Below are positions 59,456-64,000 of a stretch of 64,000 bases of DNA, one piece after another; the stretch's first letter is position 1, and each line of letters opens with the position of its first letter. Origin of the DNA: 66-474 sp040388785 (lineage in GTDB: Bacteria; Pseudomonadota; Gammaproteobacteria; Xanthomonadales; Rhodanobacteraceae); NCBI GenBank assembly GCA_040388785.1, contig JAZKBD010000015.1, forward strand, positions 3,561 through 67,560, written 5' to 3'. Below the pieces are notes generated by a model. That model was not told where the DNA came from. It saw only the letters and a list, made by a program, of their open reading frames with translations, and did no database searches. Position numbers and translations under genes: made by a program.

Positions 59456-62136
59456 GCGGTGGCTTCCAGGTTCACGGGTTCGGTGGGCCGTGGCAGCGTG
59501 ACCCGGATCGTGGTGCCGCCGCCTTCACGCGACAGTGCCTCCACGTTGCCGCCGTGCGCGCCGATCATGCCGCGGCAGATCGCGAGCCCAAGCCCCGTGC
59601 TCTGGCTCGCGCGATCGCCGCGCGAAACGGAGTAGAACATATCGAAGATGCGCGCGCGTTCGTCTTCGGGAATGCCCGGGCCGCGATCGCTCACTTCGAT
59701 CAGGATCTTGTCGCCGACGGTGCGGACAGTCACCAGGATTGCCTGCTGCGGAGGCGAGAAACGCTCGGCATTTTCGAGGATGTTGAACAGCGCCTGTTCG
59801 ATCAGCGCCGGGTGCACGTACAGCAGCAGCGTATCGGGCGGCAGCGCGGTTTCGACGCGCACGCCGGGAAACAGCTTGTGCAGCCGCGCCACGGCAGCCG
59901 CCACGATTTCGGCCACGTCGGTCCAGTCGCGGGTGAGCTTCAGCGTGCCGTGGCCGAGCCGGGTCATGTCGAGGAGATTCTGGATGTAGCGATCCAGGCG
60001 CTGGCCCTCGCCGAGGATCGCCTCGAGCAGTTCGCGCCGCTCGGTGGCAGCCAACTTCTCGCCGTAGCTCGCGAGCGTGCCGGCGGAACCGATCATCGAA
60101 GCCAGCGGCGAACGCAGGTCGTGCGAAACCGAAGACAGCAGCGCGTTGCGCAGGCGTTCGGTTTCGCCCTGCACGCGCGCGCCTTCCAGCTCCTCGGTCA
60201 GGCGCGCGCGCGCCAGCGTCTGGCCAATGTCCTGCACCATGGTCAGCGCCAGGCTGCGCCGATCGGGGTCGGGCTCGTTGGCGCCCGGTGGAAAACGCAG
60301 CGCCGCGACGCCCACGCGGTTGTCCTCGCTGCCCAGCGGCAGCAGCCAGCAGGGCGCGGCGTTCAAGGTATCGGTGAAGCGACCGGCCTGCGCCGCGTGC
60401 CGCTCGCACCAATCGGCGGCGGCGAGATCCTGTGTCTGCAAGCACATGCCGGGCGGTGATGAAGCGGCGACCCGCATTGCATCGGATGCATCGCGTGCGA
60501 GCAGCGCCGCCTCGCAGCGCAGAGCCTGCGCCAGTGCCGCGGCACCGGCCGTGCGGACGCCCGCCGCATCGGTGCTGGTCGCCAGGCGGTGTCCCAAAGC
60601 CAGCAGGGCGCGCGACTGCGCGTGCGCGGCACGCAATGACTCGAGCTGCAACACCAGCCGTGTCGCCAGCCGGCTGCACACCAGCGCCGCGACCAGGAAA
60701 AGGAACGCCGTCAGCACGTCGTTGGGGCTGGAGATTTGCAGCGTATAAATCGGCGGCATGAAGAAGAAGTTGTCGGCGATGAAGCACAACACCGCCGTGT
60801 AGAAGGCGATGGCCATCCGCGTGCGCACCGCGACCACCAGCACCGCGGTCAGGAAGATCAGCGACAAGTTGGCCACCGAGAGATAACGCTCCGCGATGAA
60901 GGCGCACCCCAACGCCACGATCGTGGTCAGGGTGGCAAAGAGATATTCGCTGCGCCGGCCCAGGCCGCCCGGCGGCCGCGGCAGACGCAGCCGCCGGCGC
61001 GCCGCCGCGCGTTCGGCCGGCGTGGCGATGATGGTGAGTTCGAGATGCGCGCCGCGATGCAGCAACTGCTGCGTCAGCGAACGTCCCGCCATCCTCGCGA
61101 ATATGCGTTCGCGCGTGCGGCCGAGGATGATCTGGCCCACACCTTCGCGCTCGGCATATGCAAGCAATTCATCGGCGACCGCATGCCCGCGCAGGATTTC
61201 GCCGTCGCCACCCAGCCGCCGCGCCAGGCTCAATGCGGCTTCCAGCCGTTCGCGCCGCGCAGGATCGATCGGTGCACCGGTGTCCACGAAGACCACGTTC
61301 CATCGCGCGCTGCGACGTTCCGCGATCCGCCGCGCCATGCGCACCAGGTAGTCGCTCTGCGCCTGGCCGTCGATCGCCGCCAGCACCCGGCGGCGCACCG
61401 GCATCGCGGCGCCGCGCGCCAGCATGGAACCGCGCAGGTCGCTTTCGACATGGCCGGCCACGGTCTCGACGGCCAGTTCGCGAAGCGATGCCAGGTTGGT
61501 GGGCGTGAAGAACGCATCCAGTGCGGCCGCGGCGGTTTCCGGCACGTACACCTTGCCCTGCTTCAGCCGCTGGATCAGTTCGCGCGGCGGCAGATCGACC
61601 AGCACGATGTCGCGGGCGCGATCGAGGAAGGCATCCGGCACGCGCTCGCGCACATTGATCCCGGTGATGCGCCGCACCTGGTCGTTGAGGCTTTCGAGGT
61701 GCTGCACGTTCAGCGCGGTGTACACCTCGATGCCGGCGTCGAGCAGCTCGGCGACATCCTGCCAGCGGCTTTCGTGGCGGCCGCCCGGCAGGTCGGTGTG
61801 CGCGAGCTCGTCCACCAGCAACACTGCCGGTTTGCGCGCCAGTGCGGCATCGAGGTCGAACTCCTCGAAATCGCGGTCGTGGTAACGGACCGGCCGGCGC
61901 GGCAGCACTTCCAGCCCTTCCAGCAGCGCCGCAGTCTCGGGCCGCTGGTGCGTCTCCACCAGCCCGACGACCACATCGACGCCCTGCTTCTTCAATTCGC
62001 GCGCGGCCGACAGCATCGCCCAGGTCTTGCCGACACCGGGTGCGGCGCCGAGAAAGATCTTCAGCCTGCGCTGCCGCTCACCCTCGACGGCATCGAGCAA
62101 CGCATCGGCACGGACTTCGCGAGGGGCTTCGGTCAT
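59452..62136 (-). CDS. kdpD: KdpD sensor histidine kinase
   Basis: An 894-residue K+-sensing kinase. The N-terminal KdpD domain has the Walker A motif FLGAAPGVGKTWAML and VDELAHTDLPG. A USP-like domain carries LGRTRERIFARMAGRS. Four membrane helices follow (about residues 400-500), then a GAF-like region and the kinase core with SVSHDLRSPLASMIGSAGTL (phospho-His), the N-box FNILENAERFSPP and the G box VSDRGPGIPEDERARIFDMF. Length and architecture are normal. Confidence 0.97.
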   Translation of the reverse strand: MTEAPREVRADALLDAVEGERQRRLKIFLGAAPGVGKTWAMLSAARELKKQGVDVVVGLVETHQRPETAALLEGLEVLPRRPVRYHDRDFEEFDLDAALARKPAVLLVDELAHTDLPGGRHESRWQDVAELLDAGIEVYTALNVQHLESLNDQVRRITGINVRERVPDAFLDRARDIVLVDLPPRELIQRLKQGKVYVPETAAAALDAFFTPTNLASLRELAVETVAGHVESDLRGSMLARGAAMPVRRRVLAAIDGQAQSDYLVRMARRIAERRSARWNVVFVDTGAPIDPARRERLEAALSLARRLGGDGEILRGHAVADELLAYAEREGVGQIILGRTRERIFARMAGRSLTQQLLHRGAHLELTIIATPAERAAARRRLRLPRPPGGLGRRSEYLFATLTTIVALGCAFIAERYLSVANLSLIFLTAVLVVAVRTRMAIAFYTAVLCFIADNFFFMPPIYTLQISSPNDVLTAFLFLVAALVCSRLATRLVLQLESLRAAHAQSRALLALGHRLATSTDAAGVRTAGAAALAQALRCEAALLARDASDAMRVAASSPPGMCLQTQDLAAADWCERHAAQAGRFTDTLNAAPCWLLPLGSEDNRVGVAALRFPPGANEPDPDRRSLALTMVQDIGQTLARARLTEELEGARVQGETERLRNALLSSVSHDLRSPLASMIGSAGTLASYGEKLAATERRELLEAILGEGQRLDRYIQNLLDMTRLGHGTLKLTRDWTDVAEIVAAAVARLHKLFPGVRVETALPPDTLLLYVHPALIEQALFNILENAERFSPPQQAILVTVRTVGDKILIEVSDRGPGIPEDERARIFDMFYSVSRGDRASQSTGLGLAICRGMIGAHGGNVEALSREGGGTTIRVTLPRPTEPVNLEATA

Positions 62137-62173
62137 GATGAACCGCTCGATCGGGCAGCGTCACGTTAGCGCA

Positions 62174-62752
62174 TCAATGCGCCGCCAGCTTCTCCAGTGC
62201 AAGGTTCAATTCCAGTACCTCGACGCGCGGCTCACCCAATATTCCGAATTGGCGGCCGCGGGCATGGCGATTGACCAGCGCCTGTACTTCCGTGACCGGC
62301 AGACCACGTGCGCGTGCCACGCGGTTCACCTGATAGAGCGCCGCGGCCGGCGAGACGTCCGGATCGAGTCCGCTGCCCGACGTGGTCACCAGATCCACCG
62401 GCACCGGCACATGGTTGTCGGGATCCGCCGCGTGCAACGCCGCGATGCGCTGCTTCACGGCCTCGGTCAGCGCAGGATTGGAAGGACCGAGATTTGAACC
62501 GCCGGATGCCGTGCCGTTGTAGGGCTGCGGCGTGGTGGCCGAAGGCCGTCCCCAGAAATACTTCGGGTCGGTGAACGACTGACCGATGAGCACGGAGCCG
62601 ATCGGCTTGCCATCGCGCAGGATCAGGCTGCCGTTCGCTTGCCGCGGAAACACGAGTTGCGCAAGACCGGTGCCGGCGAGCGGGTACAGCAGACCCGTGG
62701 TCGCGGCCAGCAGCAGCAACAGGACGACGGCTTGACGCAGCAACTTGCCCAT
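62174..62752 (-). CDS. kdpC: K+-transporting ATPase subunit C
   Basis: A 192-residue subunit of the high-affinity KdpFABC potassium pump that stabilises the KdpA-KdpB complex. One N-terminal helix (QAVVLLLLLAATTGLLYPLAG) is followed by FPRQANGSL, GSVLIGQSFTDPKYFWGRPSA, SGGSNLGPSNPAL, TTSGSGLDPDVSPAAALYQVNRVA and RQFGILGEPRVEVLELNLAL. All are family hallmarks. It follows the TorF-like gene by 14 nt. Confidence 0.97.
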   Translation of the reverse strand: MGKLLRQAVVLLLLLAATTGLLYPLAGTGLAQLVFPRQANGSLILRDGKPIGSVLIGQSFTDPKYFWGRPSATTPQPYNGTASGGSNLGPSNPALTEAVKQRIAALHAADPDNHVPVPVDLVTTSGSGLDPDVSPAAALYQVNRVARARGLPVTEVQALVNRHARGRQFGILGEPRVEVLELNLALEKLAAH

Positions 62753-62766
62753 CACGCATTCTCCGC

Positions 62767-63582
62767 TCAGAAGGTGCCTTGCAGCATCAGGAAGCCGCGC
62801 GTGCCGCCCACGTTGCGCACATCGCCCGGATTCACGAAGCTCACGGTGTGACGGTAAAACGCCGCGTTGCCGGCGTGGGTCGCGCCCGCACCGAGCGACC
62901 AGCACGTTGCGAACTGATACTTCAACGTCGCGCCGAAGTCGCTGTAGTCCGGATTGTTTGCACCGCTTGCGAGCGGCGCGGCCAGCGTGGTCGTGTAGTG
63001 CGTGCGTCCCGCGTGCAGCGCGAGGCTCCACGCACCGCGCAGCGGCAGCGCCGCATCGAGTTGCAGATAGGTCGTGCCGCTCGAATCGCCGCGATAGCCT
63101 TGTTCGACATCGGCACCGAAGTAGTCGGTGACCGCGCGGTTGTATTTCAGCGTGAACCATTTCCAGCCGAGCGCGGCATTGGCTTCCAGCGTATCGAACG
63201 ACCGCGACGGCAGGCGTGGATTCGCACGATCGAGATCGCCGCCGGGATAGACGTAGCCGTACAGGCCCGCGCGCCACGACCAGCCGTTGCCGAAAGCGCG
63301 GCCGTAGCTGGCATAGAGGTCGAGTTCCATCGCACCACCCGGATAACTTGCATTGCTGATGCTCGACGCCCAGAAGCCGGTGGCGAATCCGTTCGCGACG
63401 CTGTAGTCGGCGCCGCCCTGGATCGCGGGCCGGCCCCAGCTCTGGGTCAAGCCGCGGAACACGTAATCGGATGTCACCGCCACATTGCCGGTGATCGGGC
63501 TCGGCGCCGCCTTCTCCGCATGCACGCCGGCCGCGTTGCACAGCGCTGCCGAAAAAATCGCGATGAGCGCGGACCTGCGCAT
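62767..63582 (-). CDS. TorF family putative porin in the kdp operon
   Basis: A 271-residue beta-barrel protein: signal peptide (SALIAIFSAALCNAAGVHA), then ITGNVAVTSDYVFRGLTQSWGRPAIQGGADY, the TorF-type start, and alternating strands ending in a C-terminal phenylalanine (LMLQGTF), the outer-membrane insertion signal. Its ATG at 63582 overlaps the kdpB stop (TGATG), so it belongs to the kdp transcript between kdpB and kdpC. It may let K+ pass the outer membrane; this is inferred from position. Confidence 0.88.
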   Translation of the reverse strand: MRRSALIAIFSAALCNAAGVHAEKAAPSPITGNVAVTSDYVFRGLTQSWGRPAIQGGADYSVANGFATGFWASSISNASYPGGAMELDLYASYGRAFGNGWSWRAGLYGYVYPGGDLDRANPRLPSRSFDTLEANAALGWKWFTLKYNRAVTDYFGADVEQGYRGDSSGTTYLQLDAALPLRGAWSLALHAGRTHYTTTLAAPLASGANNPDYSDFGATLKYQFATCWSLGAGATHAGNAAFYRHTVSFVNPGDVRNVGGTRGFLMLQGTF

Positions 63583-64000
63583 CACGCCCACCCCATCAGC
63601 ACCAGCAACAGGTCGATGACCTTGATGCCGACGAATGGCGCCACGATGCCGCCGAGACCATAGACCAGCAGGTTGCGCCGCAGCAACGCGCCGGCGCCCA
63701 GCGCGCGGTACTTCACGCCCTTCAGCGCGAGCGGAATCAGGAACACGATGATCAGTGCATTGAAGATCACCGCCGACAGGATCGCGCTGCGCGGCGTGGC
63801 CAGATGCATCACGTTGAGTGCGTCCAGCGCCGGATAGGTCGTCGCGAACGCGGCCGGGATGATCGCGAAATACTTGGCGATATCGTTGGCGATCGAAAAC
63901 GTGGTCAGCGCGCCGCGCGTGATCAGCATTTGTTTGCCGATCTCGACCACCTCGATCAGCTTGGTCGGGTTGGAATCGAGGTCGACCATGTTGCCGGCCT
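63582..64000 (-). CDS. kdpB: K+-transporting ATPase subunit B, C-terminal part
   Basis: Only the last 139 residues are in the window; the gene continues beyond the right edge. The part seen has NMVDLDSNPTKLIEVVEIGKQMLITRGALTTFSIANDIAKYFAIIPAAF and the final helices NALIIVFLIPLALKGVKY and GGIVAPFVGIKVIDLLL, which are the end of the P-type ATPase KdpB. Confidence 0.97.
   Translation of the reverse strand, partial: AGNMVDLDSNPTKLIEVVEIGKQMLITRGALTTFSIANDIAKYFAIIPAAFATTYPALDALNVMHLATPRSAILSAVIFNALIIVFLIPLALKGVKYRALGAGALLRRNLLVYGLGGIVAPFVGIKVIDLLLVLMGWA

Overview
The window is GC-rich chromosomal DNA from a gammaproteobacterium, most likely a member of the Xanthomonadales (Rhodanobacteraceae-like). 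This is inferred from gene order and family content: maf-rng-yhdP-tldD with pmbA/darP next to them, leuS-lptE-holA-nadD-rsfS-rlmH, a TorF-type porin inside the kdp operon, S10 carboxypeptidase paralogues, and kinase/formylglycine-enzyme fusions. The sequence is a draft: seven runs of exactly ten N interrupt genes (852, 3445, 5296, 13332, 47441, 57031, 57358). The reading frame changes across several of them, so they are gaps of unknown size.

Layout. 1-1.5 kb: three tRNAs (Leu, Lys, His), xseB cut by a gap, hairpin repeats and a DUF4870 membrane protein. 1.5-4.3 kb: a Tat-exported DUF1501/DUF1800 pair. 4.3-14.9 kb: the envelope/proteostasis block pmbA, darP, tldD, a YciI-like gene, yhdP (frameshifted), rng and maf. 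14.9-20.7 kb: a cation/proton antiporter, an AT-richer orphan gene, an MFS exporter, a lipocalin and small membrane proteins. 20.8-27.0 kb: the housekeeping operon leuS to rlmH. 27.2-31.1 kb: a frameshifted alpha/beta hydrolase, an exported amidohydrolase, a thioredoxin-TPR chaperone and a small membrane protein. 31.2-35.8 kb: two tandem paralogues that fuse a degenerate Ser/Thr kinase, a membrane helix and a formylglycine-enzyme-like domain. 35.9-46.9 kb: two S10 carboxypeptidase paralogues flanking an inverted RHS polymorphic-toxin island with a full RHS gene, two toxin ends, two candidate immunity genes and an RHS remnant. 47-58.7 kb: a DUF502 protein, thpR, a beta-CASP nuclease, an M13 peptidase, a Fur-type TonB receptor with its PKHD hydroxylase, rapA and a lipoprotein. 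58.7-64 kb: kdpE, kdpD, kdpC, torF-like and the 3' end of kdpB.

The most unusual signals are these. (i) The tandem kinase-fusion pair has complementary lesions: one copy has lost the catalytic Asp (HGG for HRD), the other has lost 16 residues of the activation segment including the SPE motif, and the C-terminal domains lack the formylglycine-enzyme active-site cysteines. (ii) The Sec-exported RHS island carries an orphan HExxH toxin end and a 503-bp identical core segment. (iii) The S10 paralogues share a GTATGC-N18-GCATAC dyad upstream. (iv) A scattered family of intergenic hairpins has unrelated stems but always the loop A-TCC(N)-T. (v) A heptanucleotide repeat lies inside leuS.
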